This document shows positions 47,500-59,260 of a stretch of DNA of 64,000 bases, one piece after another. Position 1 is the stretch's first letter. Each line of letters begins with the position of its first letter. The position numbers were made by a program, and so were the translations under genes. This stretch comes from Paguma larvata (lineage: Eukaryota; Chordata; Mammalia; Carnivora; Viverridae): NCBI GenBank assembly GCA_030068075.1, contig CM057824.1, positions 131,244,414 through 131,308,413 of the forward strand, in the 5' to 3' direction. A model generated the notes under the pieces. The model was not told the DNA's origin. It saw nothing but the letters and a program-made list of their open reading frames with translations, and ran no database searches.

Positions 47500-49260
47500 A
47501 AATGGGATTCATTCCTGTGATGCAAGGATGGTTCAGCATATGCAAATCAATAAATGTGATACACCACATTAACAAAATGAAAAATAAAAACATATGATCA
47601 TCTGAATAGACCCAGAAGAAAAACTTGACAAAGTCCATTATCTCATGATAAAAACTCTCAATATAGTGGGTATAGAGGGAACATATGTTAACGTAATAAA
47701 AACCATATACGACAATCTCACAGCCAACATCATACTCAGCAGTGAAAAACTGAAAGTTTTTCTTCTAAGATCAGGAACATGACAAGATCTCCATTCTTGC
47801 CACTTCTATTTAACATAGTACTGGAAGTCCTAATAAGTGTAATTAGACAAGAAAAAGAAATAAAAGTCATTCATATCAGAGTTCAAGAAAAGTGTTTCTG
47901 TTTACAGATAACATGGTTTTATATAAAGAGAATCCTAAAGACTCCATCAAAAAAGTTAGAAATAATGAATGAATTTAGTAATGTTGTATAATACAAAATG
48001 AATATACACATATCAGCTGTATTCCTACATACTAACAACAAACGACATAAAAATAAATATGGAAATAAACCCACCTGACAATAGTATCAAAACAATAAAA
48101 TACATAGGAATAAATATAATAAAGGAGGTGAATGTTTTGTACACAGAAAACTATAAAACATGGGTTAAATAAATTAAGACACAACTGAATGGAAAGATAT
48201 TTGAGTTTACGGATTGGAAGAATTAGTATTGGTAAAATGCCCATAGTACCCAAAGTGACCTGTAGATTTAATGCAATGCCTATCAAAATTCCAAGAGCAT
48301 TTTCCACAGATACAGAAAAACTAACTCAAAAATTTTATGGAACCACAAAAGACCTCAAATAGCTGAAGCAAACTTGAACAAGAAGAACAAAACTGGATGC
48401 ATCACGCTTCTGAGTTCAAACAATAGAACAAAGCTACAGTCGTCAAAAGAATATGGTATTGTAATAAAAGCAGACATAGAGATCAATGGAACAGAATCGA
48501 GAGCCCAGAAATAAACCTACACACATATGGTCAATTAACATTCGACAAGGCCTCCAGAATACAGGATGAGGAAATCTAGTAACAAGCACAGATGATACTC
48601 AATTTCCATATGCAAAAGAAAGAAAGTGAATTCCTAGCTTATACTATACATAAAACTAACTCAAAATGGATTAAAAACTTGAACATAGACATTATATTCT
48701 AATACTCCTGAAAAAATACATAAAGGATAACCTCATTAGTAGTGTTCTTTTTTGTTATTGTTTTGTTTGTTTTTTTCTTTAGTTTTGTTTTGTTTTTGTT
48801 TTTATTTTTTTATCACCAAAAGCAAAGGCAATGAGAAAATAACAAACTAGTGGGACTATATTAAACTAGAAAGCTTCTTCACAGTAAAGAAAACCATCAA
48901 CAGAAGGAGAGGGCAACCTATTGGAATGGGAGAAAATGTGTGCAAACCATATATCCAAAGGGGTTAAATGTCAAAAATATGTAAGGAATTCATACAACTC
49001 AGTAGCAAACAAATAAAACTTGAATTAGACAATGAACAAATGACCCAAATAGACATTTTTTTCCAAAAAAGGTATATGAATGTCCCAAAGGTATATTGAT
49101 TCTCAATATCAGGGAAATACGAATCAAACCACAATGAGCTGTTTCCCTTATTCTTATTAGTATACCTGTTTTCAAAAAGACAGGAGATAAGAAGTGTTTG
49201 TGAGGATGTGCAGTAAAGGGGATCTTTGTGCACTGTTAATGGGAAGGTAAACTGGTAGGC

Positions 49261-49773
49261 TGTTGGGAGCCATTTTGGGCTCACAGGTTGAGACCCTTCC
49301 CTGTGTAGAAAAGTGATTAAAGCCAAATTCCCACTAGCCAAAATGGCGGGCTTGGATTTCTTGAGCTACTCTCCTAGGCCCCAAGGAATGCAATATTCTT
49401 TTGTCTAATGGCATTTAGATAAAGGGAAGGAACTGGAGCACACGCCTTGGTGGATTTATAAGACCTTAAGGAAACACCCTGCTCTCTCCCTCAAACCTAA
49501 ATTTATATGTTAATTATCCTGAAACCAAGTTGCCACCTTGCTGGTAAAAATGGATTATTGTTAAAGAGATCAAACTACCTTTTAAATAAAGACACAGACC
49601 AGCAGGGCGAAGACTCCAGAATTCAGGAGACGCCAGAATTGTGGAGATGCCAGAACTGCCAGGGCTGCCTGCTTGGTCATCAGACTACATCTCTCTCGTG
49701 GCTCTCTCATTTCCTTTCGCCTGACCGTCTGTCCTCCGCGGACCCCTAGATCTGCCGGAACAAGGACCCGGCA
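49261..49773 (+). mobile_element. Solo LTR of a class II (ERVK-like) retrovirus
   Basis: The 513-bp block begins TGTTGGGAGCC and ends ACCCGGCA, ends shared with IAP/ERVK-type LTRs. TATAAG at 49457 is a possible promoter and AATAAA at 49585-49590 a polyadenylation signal, so U3-R-U5 order holds. The flanks GTAGGC (49255-49260) and GTAGCC (49774-49779) are a 6-bp target duplication with one difference, the size used by class II elements. The L1 reads on across it. No internal viral genes remain, so it arose by recombination of two LTRs. Confidence 0.85.
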
Positions 49774-49979
49774 GTAGCCACTATGGAAAACAGTATAAAG
49801 AATTCTCAAAAATTTTAAAAAAGAACTACCTTATGATTCAGCAACCTGCTTCTAAATATACATCTGAAAGAAATTAAATCATTACCTTGAGCTTTTTTCA
49901 TCCCTATGTTCATTGCAACATTATTTATAATAACCAAGATAAGAGAACAATCTGTACGTCCATCAAAAATGAATGAACT

Positions 49980-50192
49980 GGGGCGCCTGGGTGGCTCAGT
50001 CGGTTGAGCGTCCGACTTCGGCTCAGGTCATGATCTTGCGGTCTGTGAGTTCGAGCCCCGCGTCGGGCTCTGTGCTGACAGCTCAGAGCCTGGAGCCTGC
50101 TTCGGATTCTGTGTCTCCCTCTCACTGCCCCTCCCCCACTCATGCTCTGTCTCTCTCTGTCTCAAAAATACATAAACATTAAAAAAATTAAA
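49980..50192 (+). mobile_element. Youngest-looking SINEC_Fc-type SINE
   Basis: The copy is almost consensus: head GGGCGCCTGGGTGGCTCAG, A-box TGGCTCAGTCGGTTGAGCG and B-box GTTCGAGCC (50049-50057). A perfect 15-bp target duplication, AAAAATGAATGAACT, lies at 49965-49979 and 50193-50207. It sits in the L1 3' UTR. Confidence 0.97.
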
Positions 50193-50695
50193 AAAAATGA
50201 ATGAACTAAGAAAACGTGATATCTATATTATGGAATATTTTTGGCCCTAAAAAAATGAAATTCTTCCTCTTCACACAACATGGATAAATCTGGCAGGGAT
50301 TTTGCTAAGTAAAATAAGCCAGACAGAGTAACACAAGTACTTCATTGTATCACTTATATGAGGGGAAAGAAAGAAAAAAATATAGAACATATAGAAACAG
50401 AGTAGAAAACAGGTGTTTTCAGGTGCTGGGGGTGGGGGAGAATGGAGAGAGTTTGGTAAAAGGATACGAACTCTCACTTATAACATGATTAAGTTCTGAA
50501 GATCTAATATATAGCCCAGTGACTATAATTAATAGTAGTGTATTGTATAATTGAAAATTTCTGGGAGGATCTTAAAAGTTCTCCCCAAAAAATGCAAAAG
50601 ACAAAGGTAACTATGTGAGGTGATGGGTGTGCTAATTAACTTGATCGTGTATTTCGCCATGTATAGGTATAGATTTGAGAAATAAAAAGATGGTT

Positions 50696-52248
50696 TTGTT
50701 TTTAATCCCTAAGTTTGGGGATGGCTTCCTATGAAGCTTCAAGTGGGTATCTGAGCTCTGGGTGAATTAAGAAGTGGAACAAAAGAGTTGACTACTAGGT
50801 ATTTTGTGCTCTGTGTCTGTGCACGTGTGTGCGTTCGTGAGTAATCTTATTACTATTTCACTTCACGGAATATTACTGTTGGATATGATGAGGTAGCTTG
50901 ATAGATATAACTGGTGTATGAATTTTGGTGAGAAATGTTTATGGTACAATTAAGAATGCTAGAAATATTTATAATGATGCTCTTTATACAAGTTAAAGTT
51001 AGATGGCAAGGACTTTTCTATCTCATTAAATGATGTGCAGTAAAATTTTGCACAGCTCTTTAATGGCAATTTACATCATAAAGGAAAGAATGGGAATACG
51101 TTAATTATTTTGAGAATTATTTTTCTATGTAACCACATTCATTTCCATTTTGGAGCAAGGCTCCAAAAGTAAAATTCAAGCTTACTATATTCAGTTGCGT
51201 CCTAGGTGACCTTGTTTAATGCACGATTATAATTACACTGAATAATCAATGGAAAAAACAGGAAACTTCAAAGTCTAATGAATAGAATACTCTATGGTAT
51301 TTAGATAAAAAATGACTAGCTTTTCATTTTTTTCCTACGCTCTTTTGCAAAACTAATTCCCACCTTTCACCTGCACGAACTCTAACTGGGCTACATGATA
51401 CACTTTTGGCCACGTAGGTGAGTTTCATTAAAAACTCCCTTGCTCACAAAGTTATAGATTTGCACTTTCCATCCAACACTTACCACTATTGATTTTTAAA
51501 ATAACTTTGTCCTGATACAGGTTGCTTTTATACTTCATCAAGACAGGACTCTGGGTCAAACTGGTATCTCATAGTTTTTTGTTAGGGCAATTAATGGTCT
51601 CTGAATATATCCACAAGTCTATTGTGATAATCTAACACTAAAAATAAAATATTAAGAATCACCAGCTTTCTTTTGTATTGAAAGTTTTTCTAGAAAAACT
51701 GGAATGTTTAGACTGTTTCTAAAAATGTTTTCTAAAAAAATATAGGGCAAATAAAATTATAGGCTTAATTCATTCAAAATTCATCATTAAAGGTTTTTTT
51801 TTTTCTTTACTAACAAGCCAATAGCTCTAAAGGATAGTTGCTGGCTTCACGAGGCTTGCTGAATAGAAGAAATGTAACTTTATTGGCTAATCAGTATTTT
51901 ACAAATATGTGCAAGTGGGTGATGATAAAGAGCAAAAGCAAGAATTTTCCAGTACATATTCCAGAAAACACTAAATCCATAGAACATTTTGTAAATGCTC
52001 ATATTAATGTAAAGATATAGAAAGAAGTTTAAAGCAAACAAAAAAGATCATCTCTGTATTAGATTACAAGTACCATGTAAAACTCTCGAGTTTGGTTCAC
52101 CAAGCTTTCAGCTGTAACTTCAGAATATTTGGTTCCCAGACATTCTTTCGGTTCCCCAGGCCCACCGAGTTTCTGGCACCATGTGTCCTGCTTTCATATC
52201 CATTATAAATTATGTTTCTCCTCCTTTTTTCCACCTTCCCCAATCTAG
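50696..52248. other. Gene-free AT-rich DNA
   Basis: Nothing recognised in 1.55 kb. Confidence 0.5.
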
Positions 52249-52325
52249 TCATGCATTTAATATGCACTTATTGATCGCCTACTTTTTGCCAGGAATTGTG
52301 CTAAGCACAGCACTAGATTTTGCTA
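52249..52325 (+). repeat. L2/MIR scrap
   Basis: The phrase 'TTATTGATCGCCTACTTTTTG' with 'CCAGGAATTGTGCTAAGCAC' is the L2 3'-end signature. Confidence 0.65.
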
Positions 52326-53049
52326 ATTCTGGTTAGATATAATGTCTCTGATAATGCATTTTTCTAAATTGCCTGGACATTAGCAGCTCTACTACAGTTA
52401 CATTCAGAAACCATGAAAGAGGTCTCCAATCCTCTTCCAGTGATAATCATATAGCACCGGACTCAAGAACTTGGAGTTTGAAAATAGAAACCTTAGGTAT
52501 CAAATTCTTTTGTAGCTTTGTAATGTGTTAACTTGGCTATGATGAAATAGGGTTGCCATGGTTTCCTCTCCTGTATGTTTGGAGTTAAGATCAGTTATAG
52601 AAGAGACTCTGAATGGCTTAGAGGGCAAAAGTGAGGCAGAACCATTCTGTAGCCCTCAAACCTTGCTGGTCTGTTAACTTACTGTCCTGTAAGACAGCAG
52701 CTTCCCCTTCCCCTTGTTCCTTTATGGCTTCACCTACGCATAAGTTGGGCATGTGTTAGCGCTGTGAGGGAAAGCCCAGCTTCTATAGAACACCCACACA
52801 GCTAAGGGTAGAGGCAACCAAAACAGACCCAGATTTTAGCTTTTCTTCATGGGCTATACCTTGTACTTTGGGTTCCACTAAGTGTTTGTTCTCACTCCGA
52901 CATCAATCTTCCCTTCCCTCCTGCCTGCTCCTGTATACCTCAAGACCCAGCTTCAGAGACTAAGAAAACAGATTTATAAATACTGCTTAACCAATTCTGG
53001 ATAAGGTTGAATCTCTGAAATGAGTGTAAATGTTGAATCTTTGAAACAA

Positions 53050-53050
<1 letters not shown>
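52326..53050. other. Gene-free DNA
   Basis: No gene or known repeat is seen before the (TC)14 tract at 53053-53080. Confidence 0.5.

Positions 53051-53052
<2 letters not shown>

Positions 53053-53080
<28 letters not shown>
53053..53080. repeat. (TC)14 microsatellite
   Basis: Fourteen TC units are followed by a C-rich tail to about 53091. Confidence 0.92.
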
Positions 53081-53114
53081 CCCCTCCCCCCTTTCTCTCA
53101 TGTCTGAACATTCA

Positions 53115-53712
53115 AATACTATTGTTAGTAATACAACTTGTGGAGCGCCTGGGTAGCTCAGTCAGTTAAGCTTACAACCCTTGATTTCAGCTTAGATCAT
53201 GATCTCTGGTTCCCAGGATGACAGTGCAGAGCCTGCTTGGGATTCTTTCTTTCTCTCTGCTCCTCCTCTACTAGTACTCTCTCTCTTGCCCTTTCTCTCT
53301 CAAAATAAAGTAAATAAACATTAAAAAATTTAAAAAAAGGAATATAAGTTGGTACAACTCTAAAAGAGGACAATATTTCAGTATATACTAAAACAATGTA
53401 TGTATTTACATTTAGATCCAGAAGTTTCACTTTTTAGAGGGAAGCCATATCTCCAACTGTATGAAAATACATATGCAACAGGGTATTTATTGCTAAATTG
53501 CTTATAAGGGCAAGATACTGTAGGAAACCACATTCACAAACATAGAATATTGGCTGAATAAACTATGGTATAATTACACACTGGAGTCTATTCAGTTAAT
53601 TGAAAAACAAGGAAAGTCTACATCAATTGATATGGAGTAATTTCCATATTATGTTAGGTGAAGACAACAATAATAGAGTACACACTGTATGCTAACATTT
53701 GATTTAAGAGGA
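53115..53712 (+). mobile_element. Old L1 (L1M-type) 3' fragment split by a SINE
   Basis: The order 'AATATAAGTTGGTACAACTC', 'GATCCAGAAGTTTCAC', 'AACTATGGTATAATTACACAC' and 'TGATATGGAGTAATTTCC' follows an old L1 end of ORF2/3' UTR. A SINE (53141-53340) interrupts it. Confidence 0.75.
53141..53340 (+). mobile_element. Carnivore SINE inserted in L1
   Basis: The head GGAGCGCCTGGGTAGCTCAG is intact, but the body is shortened ('CAGGATGACAGTGCAGAGCC'). AATACAACTTG (53130-53140) and AATATAAGTTG (53341-53351) are the diverged target duplication. Confidence 0.9.
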
Positions 53713-54437
53713 GAATTAGCAAATATATATGTATTCACAACTTCTAAAAAAGCATAACCTAAGAATAATTGCTCTCAAACTTCTCAGATCTCCCTTTTCT
53801 TCTTTTTGATATAGTTTTGTCATTTGGATCCACACTAAAGCTTTTATAGAGCCAATAAAATAAAAATAAATGAGGTTTGGGGAAAATCTTTAAAATGGAA
53901 AACAAATTAACTTAACTGTATTTCAAATGAATAGCACAACCAAACTGAAAAGTGGAACAAAGAAATAACTCAAGTAACTTGTAAACACATCATCGCGGTA
54001 TTTTGACAATAAACCCTTCAGTATAAAGACAAAAAAAAAAGAAAGATTTTTTTTTTTTTAAAGTGTATGATATCTGCTTGGCAAGCTTGCTGTATTGGCA
54101 TGGACTAGTGTATTTGAAATTGTCTTTTGTGTATTCCAAGACTGACAAATGAGAAAGAATACTGTGGACAACAGTAACAAGAAAGAGAGTGGCAATACAG
54201 AAAGGGATTGGATGAAGAGTAGATCTTCTAGTATGGAACTGGAATGGAAAGTATCAGCTTGTTTACCTACTGAGAGGACAATGTTTCTAAGATTTCCACT
54301 CAACAAAGGTGATTCATCTTGTCCTTCATCTTGAACATTACTAGTAAAAAAGTACTGAACAATTCTGAAAATGTTTTAATCTGTGGAGTTCATTTTTACT
54401 TTCCAGGATCTCCATCTTCCAAAGTAAAACTTGAGTA

Positions 54438-54438
<1 letters not shown>
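53713..54438. other. Gene-free DNA
   Basis: Nothing recognised apart from a T-run at 54047-54059. Confidence 0.5.
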
Positions 54439-54484
<46 letters not shown>

Positions 54485-54490
54485 TATATT
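54439..54490. repeat. (TA)n microsatellite
   Basis: About 17 TA units pass into CACACA and again TATATA. The 89-codon frame that starts with YIYIYI is a translation of it. Confidence 0.93.
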
Positions 54491-55669
54491 ATAAATCTGT
54501 ATGTATGTATGTATATATCAGATATATATATATCAGAAATCTATTACACTCTCTCAAAGTTTGTGAACATTGAAAAAAGAAACTTATTTGAATTTGTGAT
54601 CATTTTGTGTTTTATTACGAGCAAGGGACTTTTCTTTCCAATTTATTACAATCGTCCCAGTAGACTGAGGGCACGGATGCAGTTGAAGCCTTACTTTTGA
54701 GGGTTAATATTAAATCACCATTCTTATATTCTTCTTCCTCATTAGATCAATAATGCAAAAGGTCTAACGTAATGTCAAAAGACTTGCATTTATCAAACTG
54801 GAAATATCTTGTGGCACTCCCCCCATCACCCTGCCGCCTGTTTTAAAAAATAACTGAAGGAATTTTATTGAATCAATGAATAACTTTAGGAGATTTTATG
54901 AACCCACTTAGCAAAAATTGAGGGAAATGCATGGATAATTGATAAAGAGGATAAAACATAATGAATGTAAGGTTATGTACACTAAGTTCCTTTCTGTCTT
55001 ATATTAAAAATTGAACATACATAGATTTTTCAGAACACATATATGATGGATTTGAAGGCTCTACTAAATCATAGTTTACTAGATACAATATTGGTGTTTA
55101 ATACACACTGGATTATTTTAAATCAACTTTGCAGTGACATTTTATTGGATTTACATTTAATTTTCATTTATTGGTTAAGTGATATTCAGTGTGGTGCCTC
55201 TAGTCTTAAATCTGTTTTGAAACATACAAAAAATATTCAGCAGATCTCAAATCATCCCCCAATTTTACCACTTATTGTTGGCAATACATTTAATTTCTCA
55301 CAAATGCTTTGCCTAGTACGATGACAGTAAAAGAAAGAAAGAAATTTGTTCTACTGTTTCCTAAAAGCAGCTTTCTTCACTTAAGAATCTGCCACATTAA
55401 CAACTACACAACTTTTAGCTAATTAAACAACATGTTACAGCCTTAATGAGTTACTAAGTCAGAAGATGTTTATTGAAATAATATGCTGAAAAATAAGTAT
55501 ATTTAGTTATGACTAGTATGTTGTTTAAGCAAGGACAGATTACCCTAGATTCACTTAAAGTAAAAAAAAAAAAAAAAAAAAAAAGTCTAAATATTGTATT
55601 TTGAAATGTTCCATTATAGGTAAATTACAAATATGCCCAAGTCTGGTAGGTGCTTTTTTTAAAGTTAAG
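54491..55669. other. AT-rich DNA with an A24 run
   Basis: No gene is seen. A pure A24 run lies at 55562-55585 without a recognisable retroposon on its 5' side. The 93-codon frame at 55043-55324 is unsupported. Confidence 0.5.
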
Positions 55670-56225
55670 CGTATAGCAACCATATGATATAGCCATTCTA
55701 CTACTAAGTTTTACTCCAGGGAAAAAAAAATGAGGAAATGTGTATCTATACAAATACTTGCACATTTATGCATAGCAGCAAGAGTTTAATTGACAAAAAC
55801 AGTCTAAATGTCCGTTACCTCATCAATAAATTGTGATATGCCAGAAAAAAATGGAATTTTAGCAATAAAAATGGGTGAAATTTGAAATAACCAATACCAT
55901 TGATGAACCTCAAAATAATTACGTTGAATGAAAGGAACCAGGTCTCTCCTTCCCTCCAAAAGAATACATACTATATGATCTCATTTATATTAAACTCAAT
56001 ATAATCTCCAGTGATAGCATAGATAAGTGGTTGCTTGAGGATGGAAAGGTGAGGTGAGGATGAGACGGAGAAAGGCATTATAAACGTGAGGAATTTGGCG
56101 GGATGATGACATGTTCACCATATTGATTATGCTGTAGGGTTCACATACATATGTCAATCTTGATATTTTGCACTTTAAATTTGTGCAGTTTACTGTATTT
56201 CAATTACATCTCAAGAAAGCTCTTA
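55670..56225 (+). mobile_element. Old L1 3' end
   Basis: 'CAACCATATGATATAGCC', 'TAAATGTCCGTTACCTC', 'GTTGAATGAAAGGAACCAG', 'ACTATATGATCTCATTTATAT' and 'TTTGTGCAGTTTACTGTATTTC' follow the 3' end of an L1M-type element in order. No frame remains. Confidence 0.8.
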
Positions 56226-56517
56226 GGAGAGGAAAAAAGGAAGTTGTCTCCCTTATCTTCAGCTGAGACCTGCTGAGAACCTACAGTTTTGGAAGGAGAT
56301 TAGGAGTCCTTCTTCTCTCTTCTAATATTCCCCTTTCAGCACAGGATTCCTGCCCTTTCCAGAGCTGATCTAAGAGAAGAGAAGAAATGAAAGTAAAGCC
56401 AAAAGATTTTACTCAACATAGGTATTATCTTAACATGTCTTTGCTGACAGATTATAGTGGTCTTATGGTCTGCGGTCATGTATTCTATGTTGGGTCCCCT
56501 CAAATGCAACGCTCTCA

Positions 56518-56994
56518 ATGTATACCATGACGATCGTTCATTTGCATACTCTCAATCCCTGCTTCTCCTTAGTATTTGAAGATATACTCCATTTCTTTCT
56601 TTTGTGGGCATATCACCCTCTGGGAGAATTTTTTAAGAACTGGAAACATATCAGAGGTTGTTGGGGTTCACACACCTTTGACTGGCTTGGGAGAAAAGTG
56701 CTGTTTGTTCCCAGACACAGTCCTGGGCTAGTCGGACCCCTGCTTATCTTTGTCAGGCATGGGACAGACATCAGCCCCATGCATCTCCAATGGGAAGAGA
56801 CAAAGACTAAGCTTTTCAAGTGGTACTGTACCCCGGGGACTGGAGAAAACTGGCCTGCATTCCTCACCTTGCTGGAGAATGGAATCTATGGGCCTTTCTG
56901 GTTATACTTTCCTTACAATATTCTGACCCTTTTATTTTTTTTTTATCTTTTTAATTTAATTTATTTTTTTTTAATTTACATCCAGGTTAGTTAG
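56518..56994 (+). other. Longest open frame (158 codons), not a supported gene
   Basis: The frame has an ATG start and no in-frame stop for 158 codons. I recognise no family. About the last 20 residues (F/L/Y-rich) are encoded by the T-rich tail complement of the adjacent antisense L1. Much of the same segment (56613-56867) is also open on the minus strand. The sequence could be a remnant of an unknown repeat or chance. It is entered only because it is the best open frame in the window. Confidence 0.15.
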
Positions 56995-57243
56995 CATATG
57001 GTGCAACAATGATTTAAGGAGTAGATTCCTTAATGCCCTTTACCCATTTAGCCCAATCCCCCCTCCCACAACCGCTCCAGTAACCGTCTGTTTGTTCTCC
57101 ATAGTTAAGAGTCTCTTATGTTTTTGTTCCCCTCCCTGTTTTTATATTATTTTTGCTTCCCTTCCCTTGTGTTCATCTGTTTTGTATCTTAAAGTCCCCA
57201 TATGAGTGAAGTCGTATGATATTTGTCTTTCTCAGATTGACTA
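56935..57243 (-). mobile_element. Carnivore L1 3' end, antisense, 5'-truncated
   Basis: Read on the minus strand it gives 'TCATACGACTTCACTCATATG', 'GAGACTCTTAACTATGG', a G-rich stretch and 'ATATGCTAACTAACCTGG', the 3' UTR of a recent carnivore L1. The T-rich run at its left (56935-56980) is the complement of the poly(A) tail. Confidence 0.88.
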
Positions 57244-59090
57244 ATTTCCCTTCACAAGCTACTTTGGAATGTAGCATCCATTAATTTTAAGTGTCAGACA
57301 AAAGTGAGTTAGGAAAACTTCCCTTTAAGAACCTGTTACAGCTTTACTGACTCAGAGATATTTATGGAACATTGACTCTGTGTATGACACTGTATGCGGT
57401 TCTGTAGAAAAAAGAAATGAGAACAAACATATATCCTCAAATACTTTTTATAGACTCTAATATGGAAAACTAGTTATACAGATACATGAGTATAATTATA
57501 ATAGAAAGCAGTGTGCCATAAGAGAAATACAAATAAAGTATGAAAAGGTCCTTTATTTTGGATTTGTAGGATTTGGAATAGTGGAGTGGGGAAAATTTAT
57601 GAGTAAAAAATGATTAAAACTAAGGAGTATGATACTTTATTAAAAAATAGCCCTTCATCACTGGTTATTTCCATTAGTATAATAATTCAATTTAAAAACC
57701 TCAGACTTCATGACTTTGGTGTTATCCAAATATCTATTAGTATGTTTCTTAATATATTTGAAATGAGCAAATTGAAATATTTATGTGCACATTAAATTCT
57801 GAAATTATCATAAATCACAGAGTTTCATTTACAGTTTATTAGTGAATAGATTACCTCCTAAGCTTCCTGGCTACTTTCATATTGATGAGAGAGTTAAGAG
57901 CCAGATAGAAATGATACTTACACTTTATAATTTGCCTTTAAGCATGAGGGTTTTTTTTTTAATTCTATGAACAACATAGAGATATCTTATTTGATGACAA
58001 TTATGCTGTCGTGAAAAAAGTAGACATCCTAAAAGATGATAAAAAACAAAAAAGAAAAGGCAACATTATATAATAAATATTATAGAATAAAAGTTTCTCC
58101 TATCTTGAAATGACTATATGGGGGTGTTTATGAAATAGAAACATGTAAATCAAGCTTGAGGTACCAGGTACTTTTAGGGTAACATTTTTTTTTGAAGTAA
58201 TAACTGTAGGCTCGAATAGAATGGTGATTGCTGACAGATGGCAAAGTAAATGATTTCCCAGGGCCCTTAGTTTGAGCATGATGGAGTGTATATTCTATAA
58301 AAGGAAAAAATAATGTATCAAACATGCGTGTGTGTAAACTTGTACATGTTCTTGTATATCTGCGCACACACATTCTTTCATGCCCCAGCCACAGGTGGTG
58401 GTGGATTTTTTGGCCCCTCACTACCTCTTTCTGCACAATTCAAGTGTCTTCTCTTGGAATACAAGCCTCTGTGTTATTTAAACGTGATTTGCTCCAATAT
58501 TATCAGCAAACACCTTTTAACACTTTTTATTAATCCCATGCAGTCATTTTATTTAGAGGAAAATATAGAAAACAGTAACATTAAATTCAAATTGACTTAG
58601 ATACAGTAGTAATACTCCTAACCATCTCTCTGGGTCTGAATGAATCAAGCACCATTTATCTTCCCCTAAAATTATATAAGTGCTGGGCTCTTTTCAAGGT
58701 GGTCCAGAGTCCCTAAACGGCAATAGAAACAAAATCCCTGCTGGACTCAAGTTTCTCTTCCATCTGGGGCATCTTGTAATTTTGTGACTCCCTTCTCTAT
58801 GAAGTTATAACTCAGATAAGTGACCAGGGAACTCAAGTCTGATGCTTGCCATCTTCCTGCTTCTCCCTCTGTAAACAGAGTTTCTCTACCCAGGAGGTAA
58901 TGCTTTGTCATATTTTCCTCCTTCCAAGGTAATACTCACACTCGCCCCTTTTACAGGATAGACAAAGGTTTAGATTCAGATATGTCTAATGGTGTGGAGA
59001 GAAATTCTAACTATAAACCATTTAAAAGGACATTGATTTAATGTTTTCACAATATTATTTGCATGTTAATTGATTTATATATTTATTCTT
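57244..59090. other. Gene-free DNA with an L2 scrap
   Basis: Bases of about 57355-57440 ('GACACTGTATGCGGTTCTG') look like L2. The 95-102-codon frames at 58128-58600 on opposite strands overlap each other and have no support. Nothing else is recognised. Confidence 0.45.
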
Positions 59091-59260
59091 ATAACAAAAA
59101 TGTATTGAAAGTCTCAGTGCTAGTACCAAATGCCAGGCTATCAAGGTAAGAAGTGACTCGCATAGTCTAAGTTCTCAATGAGTTTAGAGTAGGACAGGGA
59201 ACACAAAAAGAAGGTTACAGAAAAGTATTACAAAGGCTACAGTAGAGGAGGAGGCTAGTG
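59091..59260 (+). repeat. L2-like fragment
   Basis: 'TACCAAATGCCAGGCTATC', 'AAGTTCTCAATGAGTTTAGAG' and 'TAGGACAGGGAACACAAA' follow the L2 3' order. The match is diverged. Confidence 0.5.

Larger units (their letters stand above)
46235..50695 (+). mobile_element. Old L1: ORF2 remnant to 3' end, nested insertions
   Basis: The sequence follows the mammalian L1 ORF2 from 'TATACAGAACATTCCATCC' to the 3' UTR ('GGTGATGGGTGTGCTAATTAAC'). The reverse-transcriptase part is clearest at 47779-47991: L-L-F-N-I-V-L-E-V-L and R-Q-E-K-E-I-K are kept, but the F-A-D-D catalytic motif reads L-Q-I-T, so the copy is dead. Frameshifts and stops break the rest. Three later insertions interrupt it (47464, 49261 and 49980). 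An AT-rich expansion (46344-46440) and a T-rich expansion (48743-48819) replace short L1 segments. The minus-strand frames across it are antisense noise. Confidence 0.93.

Noticed and set aside
47464..47511. Functional tRNA-Gly gene
   Set aside because: The anticodon 3' strand, variable loop, T-arm and acceptor 3' strand are missing; only a 5' half is present.
47779..47991. Reverse-transcriptase-like frame of 70 codons
   Set aside because: It is part of the dead L1 ORF2, with the catalytic motif lost and stops on both sides; it is covered by the L1 entry and is not a gene.
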